Below are positions 25,166-40,600 of a stretch of 64,000 nt of DNA, in pieces. Below the pieces are notes generated by a model. That model worked only from the letters and a program-made list of their open reading frames with translations, made no database searches and was not told the DNA's origin. The stretch comes from Blastocystis sp. Blastoise (taxonomy: Eukaryota > Sar > Bigyra > Opalinata > Blastocystidae), in the NCBI GenBank assembly GCA_039096225.1, contig JBBPEB010000020.1, positions 81,001-145,000 of the forward strand. The letters are read 5' to 3'. Both the position numbers and the translations under genes were made by a program. Each line of letters opens with the position of its first letter. The first letter of the stretch is position 1.

Positions 25166-26367
25166 TAGCAATACCTATAGCAATAATTAGGTGCACTCCA
25201 GACTGTACAGAGGGATTTATCGAACATCCAACGATATCCCTCCATAACCAATTGGTGGGCACGAAGTATTAACGAGAAATTATTATTATTATTAAACTAT
25301 ATAATAATAATAATAACTATTATTATGTTTAAAAAATTTAAAAAATATATATAAACAATATAAAACTATTCTATTATAAAAATATTCTTACTTTAGCAAC
25401 TTGATCTCCACCAAAGAAATACCCTGCTCCCCGCGGGGATAATCCCCATCCTTCAATATCTTCAGGGTCTGACCATAATAAATCACACATAGTACCGTCA
25501 TGAGGTAATTCTTGCTTACGATCAATATATTTTAACTATATATACATATATACTTTTATTAATAATATTATAAAAAAATAAAGATATTATTGATTATTTT
25601 CATAATCCGCAATATACATCTATTATAACTTGTAATTATATATACAAAATCAACTATATACTTGATTGGCATGTAGAATCATAGGTGATAATCCTCCATG
25701 AACACAAAATGTCTTCTCATCAATAATAGCAGCTAATGGTAAATAGTCACAAACATCAGTACAATATCTCCAAACATCAACATTCTCATATTTCCTTAAA
25801 CATTCATCATAAAATCCATAAACCTGAGTAATTTGACGAGATTCATGATTACCACGTAATAACGTGATTCGATCAGGATATCGTACTTTGAGAGCAAACA
25901 ACAATAATAATGTTTCAATACTAAAATAACCACGATCAACATAATCACCTAAGAATAAATAATGTGTATCTGGACATTGACCACCAACATTAAATAATTG
26001 CTTCAAATCATAAAATTGTCCATGAATATCACCACATACCTATAAATAATGAATAGACTAAATTATACAAATACAAAAAGAAAAACATAAAATAAAAAAA
26101 AAAATCAAATATATGTGTGAATATTGTTATTATAAACTAAATATTATGTAAAACATACTGTAATAGGAGTATTTAAATATTGTACATTTTCTTCAGCATC
26201 CAATATCACCTTAACGTGTTCACATAGAATTCGTACCTCCTCTGTTGATATTTGTTCACAATTATAAAGCTGTATATATGAATTATATGTAATGAATAAT
26301 AAAAATAGAATAGTTCTAATTCAATTACTCGTTCAAGTTGACGATCTAAATCACTTGAATGACTCAT
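24841..26367 (-). CDS. Serine/threonine protein phosphatase catalytic subunit, PP4-like (PP2A group)
   Basis: PPP-family metallophosphatase of about 310 residues in seven or eight exons; ATG at 26367 ([13 protein letters not shown]), TAA at 24841-24843. The metal-binding signatures are intact: GDIHGQ (intron-joined near 26160/26040), GDYVDRG and [28 protein letters not shown] and the substrate-pocket segment [11 protein letters not shown] with SAPNYCYR also follow. The C-terminus PDYFL matches the carboxymethylated tail of PP2A, PP4 and PP6. The N-terminal SDLDRQ and the continuous match to [17 protein letters not shown] and [13 protein letters not shown] favour PP4 over PP2A or PP6. PP4 acts in the nucleus and at centrosomes in the DNA-damage response and splicing-related dephosphorylation; co-occurrence with a CHK2-like kinase 18 kb away is probably chance. 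One intron (about 25078-25165) carries an AAT tract. Confidence 0.92.
25078..25165. repeat. (AAT)n microsatellite in a PP4 intron
   Basis: Two AAT tracts separated by agatgatgact fill the intron between the exon ending SAPNYCYR and the exon starting CGNKASI. Confidence 0.9.
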
Positions 26368-26979
26368 TTGTTAGTTTTTTTTGCTTAGATTAGATAGAAA
26401 TAAAGTATTGTATATCTAAAATAAACAATATTATAGAAAAAAACTAATTTTAACTTATTTCTATATATTTTAAATTAGAAGCTGTTTTCTTTATAGGAAA
26501 TTAACACTTTTCGAAATTCACGATTAATCATTGGTTTTAAGAAGAGAAATTCATAATTTTCATAATTCAATTTCTTCTTAAAGAAAAGTCATTTAATGAA
26601 GTTATTTTGGTCAATATGATGTTTTATTTAATTAAAAATAATCTGAAATACCCTATAATAGTAATTAAATTTAGTAAAATTAAAATAAAATGACGAAATA
26701 ACAATGAATTATATTGATTTCATGTTGTTGTGTGTGTTATATGATTATGAGAAAATTGAGATTTTGTAAAATAAATGCTCCTATTCACAAATTTTATTTT
26801 AGTAAAAATTTTTTATTAGCTACTTTCAACCTAAGAATAAAAATCAATTCTTTCTTTTTCATTTTCAATTTCTCTTTATTTTCATTTATGTATGATAATA
26901 AGCTTCTAATTCTTTATTTCTTATTTTTCTTTATGTATAATATCTTTATATATGTATAGAATAAGAGAAACTAAGAAAC
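26368..26979. other. Divergent intergenic region between PP4 and the TLDc gene
   Basis: About 610 bp that should hold the promoters for both genes. The sequence is T-rich near the TLDc start, with a weakly supported 81-codon frame at 26714 (Phe/Leu-rich) that I do not call as a gene. No GC-cored motif is present. Confidence 0.55.
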
Positions 26980-27990
26980 ATGCCCCGAGATTTAAGGAGA
27001 GAATCTCTAGTTGATGCGTCAAAATACTTAGAGGAAGGAATGGTGACATTTCATGGAATAGAGGCAAAAGTACATTGCTCTATTTCTAAAGAACGTTTGG
27101 TAATGTTTCCAGATAGTTGGCTTTATGAGATTTGGTTAAGAGGTGATGATGCAGGAAATAAGGAATTTTTTACTGGATATTCTGAACGTAATTTAGAATG
27201 GATTATTTCTTCTATGAGAGGAGAACATCTTAGTATCGATTTGAAAACAAATGAAGAATTGCAACTATTGGTTGATGACTTTCGTGATCTAGATGTAGAA
27301 CCTCCTCAATATGTTTTAAACCGAATATCAAATGATAATTGGAATAATGGTTCAAAAGGAATCTATGATAATCTTAAGTTGTTAAATAATAATAATAAAG
27401 AGAATCAGATCATGTTAAATGAATTATATATGTTAATGAGTAAAATGAATACATCACTTGATACTTTGAAGAAAGATAATGTTTCTCTTAATAAAGAAAT
27501 AACTCAATTAAAAACAGAAAATACTACATTAAAGAATGCTATTAATGATATAAAATCTTCTGTAAAAGCTATTGCTAATGATGATAGCACATATAGGTCT
27601 ATCAGAAGTATTAATTCAACTACCGAAGATATTAATAGTAGTATAAAAAACGTTAAAGAAGAAATTACAAAAATAAAAACAAAAGTTGAAAGTATTTCAA
27701 CTTCTGTTTCTTTCTCTAAATCTGATGTTACAAAAATGAATGGGTTTGAGAATAGTACTATATTAGATAGAAATACTGAATATATAGAATCATTATTAAC
27801 ATGGCTTGGCATGAGAAAAAAATGGAAATTATTATATAGAGCTAAAAGTAATTCTTTTTCTGTGTCTAAATTTCATAAATATTGCAATAATAAAGGTGAA
27901 ACAGTAACTCTTATTAAGCATATAGGTACAAAAAGACAAATTAATATATTTGGAGGATATACAAATCAAAGTTGGGAATCACCTTCAAAT

Positions 27991-28031
<41 letters not shown>

Positions 28032-28415
28032 AATTGTAAAATAATTGGTAGTATATATATTATATACATTATATACATTATAAATAAATTGATTAATATA
28101 GAATGGAAATCATATTCTAAAGAGTTTCTATTTACTTTAAGTAATGAACATGATATTCCTCCTACTAAATATAGTTACACAAGTTCTAATAAGGATTATG
28201 CTATATGTTGTCGTTATGATTTTGGCCCTAAATTTGGTACTGATATATGTTTATCTGATGATTGTAATCGTAATAAAGATTCTTATTGTAGAGCACAATC
28301 TTTTGGAGAATATTATACAACTGAAGAAAGTTCTTTATTTGTGAATACAGGTGATACCAATTCTACTAATTATTTTACTGTTGATGATTATGAAGTATGG
28401 GGAAGAGATGAATAA
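26980..28415 (+). CDS. BTB/T1-like, coiled-coil, TLDc-domain protein
   Basis: 442 residues from two exons (26980-27994 and 28102-28415); the intron is largely (TA)n and the join restores EWKSYSKEF in frame. Residues about 20-115 resemble the T1/BTB fold (VTFHGIEAKVHCSISKERL, FFTGYSERNLEWIISSMRG). Residues about 125-265 are a Lys/Asn/Ser-rich coiled coil with heptads (LNKEITQLKTENTTLKNAI). Residues about 270-442 form a TLDc domain: WKLLYRAKSNSFSVSKFHKY, the conserved IFGGYTNQSW, then CCRYDFGPKFGTDICLSDDC. TLDc proteins (TBC1D24, OXR1 relatives) act in oxidative-stress protection and V-ATPase regulation in other eukaryotes. The BTB/coiled-coil/TLDc combination is common in some anaerobic amoeboid protists, where its role is not established. 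Confidence 0.87.
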
Positions 28416-28852
28416 TATAGATATGCTTTTTTTAATGTTTTTATTATTATATATTGTTTAATCAATTTTTATGGTATATTGATAATTTTTATAATATACA
28501 TATTTAATATCTTCATTATTAAATGTATTCTTATCATTATATATCTCTATGAATAAACAATATTAATAACGTTATTTTTTTTGTAATCTGAAATTTGTTT
28601 TGTTTATTTATATTAAACTGCATTTATTTAATTGGTATGATTGAAATAAAATTAATAATGCTTACAATAAGTTACTTTTTAAGGCCATTTTAATATAATA
28701 TTTCCAAATTACAAAACAATCATATAAAAAGTGAATATGAAAGTATCTTAAAAAAATGAAAAATATAAAGTTAAATATATAAAATATATTAAATAAAATA
28801 GTATATATTTATATAAAAATTTTTATTACCATATATGATATATTTTCATTCT
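28416..28852. other. Convergent intergenic region
   Basis: About 440 bp between the 3' ends of the TLDc gene and the BTB-like/leucine-rich gene. A/T-rich; nothing recognised. Confidence 0.55.
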
Positions 28853-31540
28853 TTATTTATAATAGTTGGCATATAATTTAGAGTAATGATGATCAATATA
28901 TTCTTGAAATAAACTCATTTCTTTATCAATTGATGTAAACGAACAACAATTATTATTATAAGAATTATCTATTTGTTATAATAATAATAATAATAATAAT
29001 AATTTATATGAATATACTTATTATATTCATAATTATAATATAATAAATATAATAAATACTTGATAACCAAATACGTACGTAAGTCATATAAGGGAAAGAT
29101 ATCTTAATCAAATATGCAAATTTATTTAAATATTCCGAATCAATTATGCCTTTAAAAAAATAATAATTATATATATATGATATATATGATAATAATTTTT
29201 TATACATACATAAAGATAAGCGTTTAATATTCTTTGTATAATCTAATTGAAGTTGAGTATATATATATTTGGAATATATTATTGCATCTGAATACTCAAA
29301 ATCATTATACATTAATATAGAACTCACATGCTTATGAAGATAATTAGCCAAAGAAGGAAAAACTGTAAATACATTATATTTATCTATATACATATGGTTA
29401 ATAATAATATAATCTTATACATTACAGATGAATTAATATAATAATAATTATATATATATAGAATAAAGATATAATACAGTCTCCAAAATAGATAAAAAAG
29501 GTGTCAAGAGAGAGAAATGGTAGTTCTGAAAAATTAGAAAATTGCTCAATAAATGACAAAAAGGTCTTTAAATTAAAGTTACAAGTATCTATATATAGCA
29601 TATATAGTATATATATGATATATGTATAATATATGTATAATATATATATAGTAATAACAGTACAGTAGAATTTTATTACTAAATGTTTGAGTTTGAACAT
29701 AACATTATGCTGTAAATAGTTAAATAAACCATTGTATATCATTTCAGTCTCCCTATCATTATCTATATATAGAATATATATAATATATAATATATATAAT
29801 ATATATATATACCTAATCTGATAGTTAAAGATTCTATATTTCTCCAGAGGGGTAAATTTTCACATTTAGGATTCAGAAATATATAATTTGTAATAAAAGG
29901 AACTATATATATATAGAGAAAAGAATTATTTATACATATAAATGATTCGTAATTATATATATAAGAACATAATATAAGTATTAATAATAATTGATTATAA
30001 TCATTCAGTAGATAAAAAATTTTATTAAAAAATATTATTATTAGCTAAAACTTAAATAAAAATATCAATACTATTTTATTAGTAAATAGTGATATTAATA
30101 TATAAAAGCAAATAAATTATATAAATATCTACATATATAAAACAATATATACTTATTTCTAATTCCATTAGATTATCCGAGAATAATGACAAGAAATGAA
30201 AAAGAGTTGTATCCATATCTTCTGTAAATGAATAATTTATTTTATTATAATGAGACATAATACATTCCAAATGGTCTTTATATATTTATAATCGAGAGTA
30301 TACACTTTTATATGAATTACATATTTAAATAATATATTTGAATAATATATTTAAATAATATATAAATAATATATATAAATAATATATATAAATAATATAT
30401 ATAAATAATATATTTGAATAATATAAATATACTTATTAATAATTTTTGAACATTACTATAGGATCCTGAACAAAGAAAAGAAAATAAATCATAAAATGAT
30501 GAAAATGGTTCTTTCAAAATACATGTATTTACTAAATAAAATAAATAAATAAATACATGTACAAATATAGAAATAAATGAATATACTAAATATTAAATCT
30601 AATAATAATATAAATAAACTGTGAATATAGTAAATAATAAATATAATAATAATTTAAATAATTCTAAAAATAATATATATACTTGAAATAATGAGCGTTT
30701 TTAGTTGTTTATAGTTCATTTGTTGATATATAGTTTTTAAATTATTCATCACTTCAGGTATAAGTCTATCTGTTTCTGTAGAAAAAATTGATAAAAATAT
30801 TTAAATATATATATAAATTACTAAAAAAAAGAGTATTGAAATTACAATTGTTGAAATTATAATTTAAATAATCATGAAAATCAGATTGACCAAGTGATGC
30901 TATATATAAATAAAACTTAATGAACATATATTATTATAATATATATATATATATATATATACAATGTAAAAAAGTATCTATATATAATAAGCCGTCATTG
31001 AATAGTTTTTCCCATGAATAATTCCAATTGTTAATAGAGAAATTAGCTATATAATAAATAATAATAATAAAAAATATATATATACTATGAATATGAAATT
31101 GGTGTTTTTGTTTTGCAAGAATAAAATGATTAACAATCGTTTCACTCAAATGAATAGTATAACAAGGATATGATTTATTAATATGAATATTATCTATTAA
31201 TTCAAGTAATGAAAGAGGAAATAAATTTAATAATAGTTTTTCTTCATTTTCATTAGAAAGTGAATTCATTTTTGTTATTATATATATAGATAATTTAGGG
31301 AAATTATTTCGTGTTATTAAAGCTAATATACTTTGCAGTAGATTTATATTAGAATCTGATATTAAATAGCCTATAGAAAAGTGAATATAATATTATGATA
31401 GATATATTATTAAATATTATTTACTAGTATGTTATATATATACTATTTATTTCTAGAGTAGTAACATTAGGAAAAACATGAGTAGTAATTATATCTTTAA
31501 ATAATTGTATATATTCAGGATACATGGATGCTCTTATAAC

Positions 31541-31571
<31 letters not shown>

Positions 31572-33678
31572 TTTATTCAATATGTAGTTTATATATATAT
31601 AATATATACATTATATACAATATAAGGGATTAATAATTTTAAGAGTATCAAAAAGTCCATGATATAGGGATTGTAATAAAACAGGTGTAGTTACTTGAAG
31701 TTTAGAAGAACAATCTATATAACATATTATATACATAGTATATAATATATAATAGTATTATATATATAGTTATATACATAAATAAGTGAAACCAAATAAT
31801 TCTTTGCATATTGGTAAATTTAATATATAGTTAAATATAGTATTATTTATTGATTTTGAATGTATTTTAAAATCCGCTATTAATGAGTTATTAATACTAT
31901 ATACATATATATATCGTAAATGAAAGCAAGTATTATAATATATATATTTATTAATAATAAATAAATATATATACTTTAATATAGGATGTTCAAAATCACA
32001 TTCTATACATATATATATATACTTCTAATATAAATTAAACATAGTAAGCTAATAATTGCATCATGTTATAAATTATTTCATATATATATATAAATACTAA
32101 TTAAATGAATATAATAAATATATATATACCATTAGTTGAATTAAAAAATATAAAATTAAATAATACAAACTACATTTCTTACTGAAATTAAAATAAAGAA
32201 AACAATCAATTTGGTCATGTTTTGTATATTCACGGATATCATCATAAATAGACTCTATATATAACACAGGTTTATTTTCTTCTTTTTCTTTTTTTATTTC
32301 TTCATCAATATCTATAGGTATAATCTCATGATGAATATCGGCTTTTATTATATTTATATTATGCATATAATTAGTATATTCATATATATTATTTTTATTA
32401 CGATTATTATTATGATTATTATTATTATCATTATTATTATTATCATTATTATTATTATCTGAGATATTATTATCTGAGATATTATTATCTTGTGAACTTA
32501 TAAATATTTGTTTTCTTTTTAATTTACAATATTCAATCTCAGGATTATTTTGTTTATATGTCTCATAAGCATCAGGATAATAAGTATGATAATATTGTCG
32601 TTTATATTCTTTATATAATACATTATAATGAGGATCTGAGGGAATTATTGGAACAAATCTCTTTTTATGACGATAATAGGCTGTATATGATGATAAACAT
32701 AATAAAAACATAATAAAAACATAATAAACATAATAAAAACATAATAAACATAATAAAAACATAATAAAACAATATAATAAAACAATATAAACATAATAAT
32801 AAACATAATAAACATAATAAACATAATAAACATAATAAACAATATAAACATAATAAACATAATAATATCATATATATACGTTTTATTGAATATTCTTTTA
32901 TTTTAGGGAATAGTTCATGTAGATTTGATGGATATATATATTCATAAGGAATATCTTCATGAAAATCATCTATATATATATATATTAAAAATATATCTAT
33001 TCAAATAAATATTTATATACATATTAATATAACATTTGTAACATTATATAAATAAAATAACTTGGAATAACTTACTAGTAATGTATTTTCTATTTCTGTT
33101 ATAACACCTATATATATATATATATATATATACATATATATTATTACTAATATACCATAAATTAATAATTTTCGTTCATAAGAATAATCATATAGAATAT
33201 TTTTATCATAATCTTTATCAAGACTTTTAGCAACGCTTAATTTTAACTTATAGGAATAATTATTTTCTAAAAATTCATTTAATTTTGTTGTTAAAGAGAA
33301 TTCAATTAAATTCGATATATCATAGGCTTCTTCGCCGAAAAAATAGATTATATCTGTAAACATAGAATAAACTTCATTGACTGATAAAGACTCAAGAGTA
33401 ATTTTACTTTCCATAAATAATAATAAATGTCGTATCGATAAAGGAGGTGAATCCATATAATAAGAATCTTCAGAATCTAAATAATTTTCTTTATTCTTGT
33501 ATGCCTATGAGAATAATGAATTCGGAAACTTATTTATAAATATTAATGGAACACAAATTGTACTTTCATCTTGAAATTTGAAGCTAATTAAGTCTGGAAC
33601 ATAATCAGCAAGAAATGTGATATCACTAAGATCATTGTCGTATAACTTATCCGAAATTCTCAGAGGTAACTGTGACAT
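28853..33678 (-). pseudogene. BTB-like/leucine-rich family member with an in-frame TAG near the N-terminus
   Basis: ATG at 33678 (MSQLPLRISDKLYDNDLSDI), TAA at 28853-28855, many small exons. The N-terminal domain FQDESTICVPLIFINKFPNS aligns with FQDETKLWISREFIEKYPQF in the paralogue at 45792, and SYYMDSPPLSIRHLLLFMES aligns with SYYIDIPSLSMKKVIDFLME. Between these two segments the frame is continuous except for one TAG at 33505-33507. No canonical GTA donor precedes it that would remove it without losing conserved residues. Later exons keep family landmarks: NTLLVSYSKLFYLYNVTNVI, DFHEDIPYEYIYPSNLHELF, and an Asn/Asp-rich insert (about 32400-32490). The C-terminal half is made of leucine-rich-like helical exons and ends SKLYANYYK. 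Options are a recent nonsense mutation, translation from the internal ATG at 33456, readthrough, or a sequence error. Apart from the TAG it looks intact. Confidence 0.6.
32695..32870. repeat. acataata-type minisatellite in an intron of the BTB-like/leucine-rich gene
   Basis: Irregular tandem array of aaacataata and aaaaacataata units. It produces spurious MFIMFILF-type open frames on the minus strand and lies in the intron before the exon starting YYRHKKRF. Confidence 0.85.
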
Positions 33679-33872
33679 TATTTCTTTATAGTCTATTATA
33701 AAATATAATTATCATAATATTAACATAATCACAATTTATTTTAATAAATAAATCTCTTTAATAGTTGATAATCAATTATGTTTTTGAAAAAGAAAAATAT
33801 ACATAAAAAAAGTTTCATATTTATTAAAGTGTGATAATTCTACTAAATTGTTTCATTATTTGTGGATTTATG
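33679..33872. promoter_or_regulatory. Short divergent promoter region (about 195 bp)
   Basis: Only about 195 bp separates the start codon of the BTB-like gene (33678, minus) from the start of the Sel1-repeat gene (33873, plus), so both promoters must lie here or overlap the 5' coding sequence. No specific box is recognised in the A/T-rich sequence. Confidence 0.45.
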
Positions 33873-35935
<2,063 letters not shown>

Positions 35936-37685
35936 TTATTCTACCTATATTTTTAATTATATAAATATATATATTACAATAATTTGATTATTTATAAAAA
36001 TAGTTTGTGTTGTTAATCAATTAAAAGGATGATAAAATTATTATTGTTTTTTTAAATACAATAATATGAATTAATTGATTCAATATTTATAGCGATACAT
36101 TAATAAAATTTTGAATAGAATAATATATATATTATTAGTGTTTTGACTGTTGATTCGTGAATATAATTCATACAACTGTTCCAATAATATCCAGTGATAA
36201 AGAAAAACTAGCTAAATGATTTATTTATACAGAATTACTTAACAGATAATGTTATATTATAAGGATTATTCTATCAAAATATCTATAAAACATATACAAA
36301 GTAGATTTATCAAAAAGAAATCCAAAATGATCTAAAATAGTTGAAGAAAGCATAAATATCTAATTCTGATTCTCTAGAATGATACTCAAGACAATGTAAT
36401 AAATATTTGGTATGCTAGATTCATAAATATCAACATTCATGAAAAGAAATTATTAAATTACTATCTACGAAACGATTCTAACTATTTGATAATAATCAGT
36501 AGCATATATATTCATTGAACAATAGATAATCATACTAAAATATACTAAACGAGTTGTAAGAAATTGAAAAAAAGAAGGTTAAATTATAAATGATATAAAT
36601 ACATAGGTAGACAAGTGTTACATGAGTATTTTCTGAGAATAATAAAAAAGTGAAAATATATATTACACCTTACAAACAATTATCTAAAAAATCAGTTTAA
36701 ACCATTTTCAGAGTATTGCTGATTTTTATTATTCAATTTTTTTTTAAGATGTCTTTAATAATTTATATTGTTTAATTAATGATTAATTATCCATTATTCA
36801 TGCTGAACCTGTAATTTTCTGTATCTGTGATACAAATTATCAATCTTATTTCAAGTAATTCGCATTTTTTATCTTTGATCACGCTAGTTATTGCTCTCAG
36901 AATAATTAATAATCATTTAAAATATTGTTTTAATAATAAGAGAATTGATTATTCAATAAAATAATGTATTTTTTAGTTCTGTTTGAGAATAAAACGTTTT
37001 TATTTTCCACGAAACTATTCGCATGTGTCTTGGCATATATCATATTTACTCATACATGATAAATTAAAATGTTCATAACCCATTATAAACCACAAATTAT
37101 TTCAACACAGCTCTTTTATTATTCATAATTATGTAATCAAGAAGATACAAAAAGCTCATAATCCTACCAAATGCATACTTTTAGTTCTATTCAACAAAAA
37201 ACACAGAGTAGCATAAAATCTCCTTATAACGCTGCTGTTTTCAATCAAATAAAGGTTAACTACTATAAGAAAGTAATTAACTTATTTTTTATTATACACA
37301 AATACAACAAACTCAATGATTATTTAAATAAACAAAAGAAAACAAACCAAAATATATTTTTTAAAATAAAATCAAAATACCCGTAAAAATATACACAAAT
37401 GTAGGTATCAATTTAAAAATATCCGTGAATATAAAACAAAAGAGACTCATCTTTATATGAATCAAAATGTTTCATTTTTGTAAAATAGGAATCGCCAATC
37501 AAGTGGTCAATATCTATGAAACAACCAATAATATTCCGTTTATTATGGTTCCAAAATGTTTGCTCTGATGGACGCATCGGTATACTCCATATAATAGAAC
37601 AATCAGGACATTTATGTAATCCACAGGTTACATATGAATTTTAAAAATATTTTATTTAAAAATTAAAAAAGAGTTGTTTTTATAG
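35936..37685. other. Intergenic region without recognised genes
   Basis: About 1.75 kb between the Sel1 gene and the second giant He_PIG gene. Low complexity is modest here and there are no long AAT tracts. The best frame (71 codons at 37171) is Lys/Asn/Ile-rich and unsupported. I see no RNA gene. Confidence 0.6.
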
Positions 37686-40600
37686 ATGAAAGTATCAATA
37701 ATTATCTTCTATTGCTTGATTGCACTTCATTGTATGTTTATTAGCTTGTCTTTCTTGAACTGAAATGGAATTATTGTTTCTAATTATTATGCTATTTAGG
37801 TGTTCAAGCTTGCTCTAGTAATGAACATGAGCTTATTGTTCAGAGAACTTATATGAAGAATGCTGGTGAAATCATTCAACTTTATTCTGGCGAATCTACT
37901 AATTTAAGAAATAGTCTTGTTTTCTATGATGAATCTATTGATTCTCAAGACTCTGTAGTTGATTACAAAGTCTGCTTAGATGGAAACACCAATTATAGTC
38001 TTGAACTATCTTCAATGTATATTATTTTTGTTAATAAATATTTTTTTGTAGGAATTCTTCTGCTTGGATTGATGGCTCTTTTGTTAGTTTGATGTATAAT
38101 AAAATAATTCTCGTCAACTCTCGTGTAAATGCTGATGACAATGGAAAGAAAATCATTAAGTTTAATTGTATATTTTATTTAATAATATATATATATATAT
38201 ATATTATTTATATAGTATCTTCTCTCCTTTCTTCAAGAATGAATTGGAAATATTCCACTACTGTTGATGCTTTTTCTTGGAAGGAAAATAAGATAGAAGA
38301 ATGGGGTGAAGACTATAAGAATAAAGAAATAAAGAATGCTGGCTATAGTGTTTATTTTAGAAAGGATATAACTGTAGATAACTATTTTACTATTCTTCAG
38401 TTAGCTGTTCAAAGTCAAAGTGAATTTATTGTTTATGTAAATGGAATTCAAGTGTATACTTATTTATTACCTGAATCCTCAAACACCACTCAATATACTC
38501 CTTCTCAATCTCTTGAAGATGTTTCTACTTATAAACAGTATATATAATATATATTATTGATTTCTATATAAATATTTCTATAGTATTATCGTTCCAAAAG
38601 AATTACTTACTTCCTCTGTTTCTCTTACTACATTGAAAATAGCTATAGAATTACATACTACTGCTGATCATTCTGAACTTCTTTCTTCTTTTGATATTCT
38701 TACTTATATTACGAATTCTAAAGGTATATACATATATAAATATATTAATAGTATATGCTTTATAGATTCTATGGATACCCTCTCTATGATTGCCTCTCGA
38801 AAACTACAGGATATTCTTCCTACATACACTATGTATGCCTTTTTCAATGGTAAAATTATTGATTTCTCTTCAATAATATATTCTTCATTATCGAATTGTA
38901 ATATATCTCCTGACTTACCTACTGGTTTATTTTTATCTTCTAATGGTATTCTTTCTGGTACTCCTAAAGAAGTTGTAAATACTCAATATACTCTTTCTTA
39001 TAATTATGATATATATGGTAGTTCTTCCGGTAAATATGCATTTAATCTTCAAATATTATGTTATCCAGATATTTGTGCACATATACGTATTAATAGAATC
39101 ACAACAGCTTCTGCTTCTTATGAAAAAGTAATTATTAAATCAGAAGATGGAAATGAGATAGCTACATTAATTCAAGATAATGATTTGAATCAAAATTATG
39201 ATTATTATGGTCCTGTAGGTATCTGGTCTTTTGAATTATCATCAAGTAATAATAAAATTTGGAATACACATTCATATATGATTATTTCTAGAATAGATGA
39301 TATAAATAATAATGTAATAAATATAACAAAAATGAAAATTATGAATAAGACTCCTGAAATTCATTACGTTAATACTTTTTACTCCATATTAATGAAATCT
39401 CAATGGAAATATAATACTTATGATTCTATACCTACAGAATGGTATGGATCTTCTATTGATGATTCTACTTGGTCTACTACTAATGGTGGTACTGTTATTA
39501 CTCCTACTGATACGAATCAATATTTTGTATTCCGTAAAACTATTAATATTCCTTCTATTACTAATCAAAAAGGTTTTATATTAAGTTATAAATCATTATC
39601 TAATACAAAAATTTATATAAATGATCATTTAGTAGCAGTGGATGGATTTTTATATAATTATCAATCATCAACAACTTCTTCTACATATATACAGCAAACA
39701 TCAACAGGTCCTCTTTCTGTTTTTGATCAATTAAATTCTATTACTATTTCTGTATTAATATTTGATAAGAATCATGATATAAATATATATTTTGATGCAT
39801 CTCTTCTTATGTTTGTTGATTCTAGTCTTCCTGTATATGCTGAATTCTCTATTTCTAGTAATGCAAGAACAACCGTTAATCCTACTGATATCATAGATTT
39901 TGATAGTTCAACTTATGGTATATTTAACACTGTTACTGGAAGGAATCTTGAATTGTTATTATATACTACTGATGGATATAAGAATATTACTAGATATTGT
40001 ATAACTTATGGGGATGATTATTATTATGCACCTACTGCTTGGTATGTAGAATCTATTTATGAGGTATATAAAACAAATCTTCATTCTACAGTGAATTCTG
40101 CATTCAGTTCTTCTTTTGAATCTAAAAGACAATGTTTCTTCTTATCAAATGTTAATTATTCTATTAATAAACTACAATTCATATTTACAAATAGTAATAC
40201 AAAGAAAAATACTAATAATTATTATATTAGTGAAATTGAATATTTTGTAGATGATTTAGTACCAGAATCTTTACCTTCTTTTTCTCTTTCTTCTAATCCA
40301 TCTATTGTATATGATAATACTACAATCGCTGTTTCTATTACAAATTTTGAATATTATAAAGATTTTATTATTACTCCATCTCTTCCTGATGGAATTTCAT
40401 TAGATATAAACTCAGGATTAATTTATGGTATTATTCATGGAACAGAAGGAACTACAGAGTATAGGATTACTGGTATTTCTATTTTAGATACAACACAAAC
40501 AACTATATTTACAATTCAAATAAAATCATGTTTATTTCCAAAGACACTTGTGAATATACAATTAGATTTTACAACAGATGACAATACAGTTACAATGAGT

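Noticed and set aside
25425-25447. ccccgcggggataat counted as a motif copy
   Set aside because: It encodes the conserved SPRGAG loop of PP4 and fits the consensus only partly, so it was not used as evidence for the motif.
32400-32490. CRISPR-like array suggested by repeated attattatctgagat units
   Set aside because: They are Asn/Asp/Ser codon repeats (DNNIS) inside an exon, too short and too irregular, in a eukaryotic gene.
36000-37500. Possible tRNA or small RNA genes in the gene-free stretch
   Set aside because: No B-box-like GGTTCRANNCC or cloverleaf pattern was seen on either strand.
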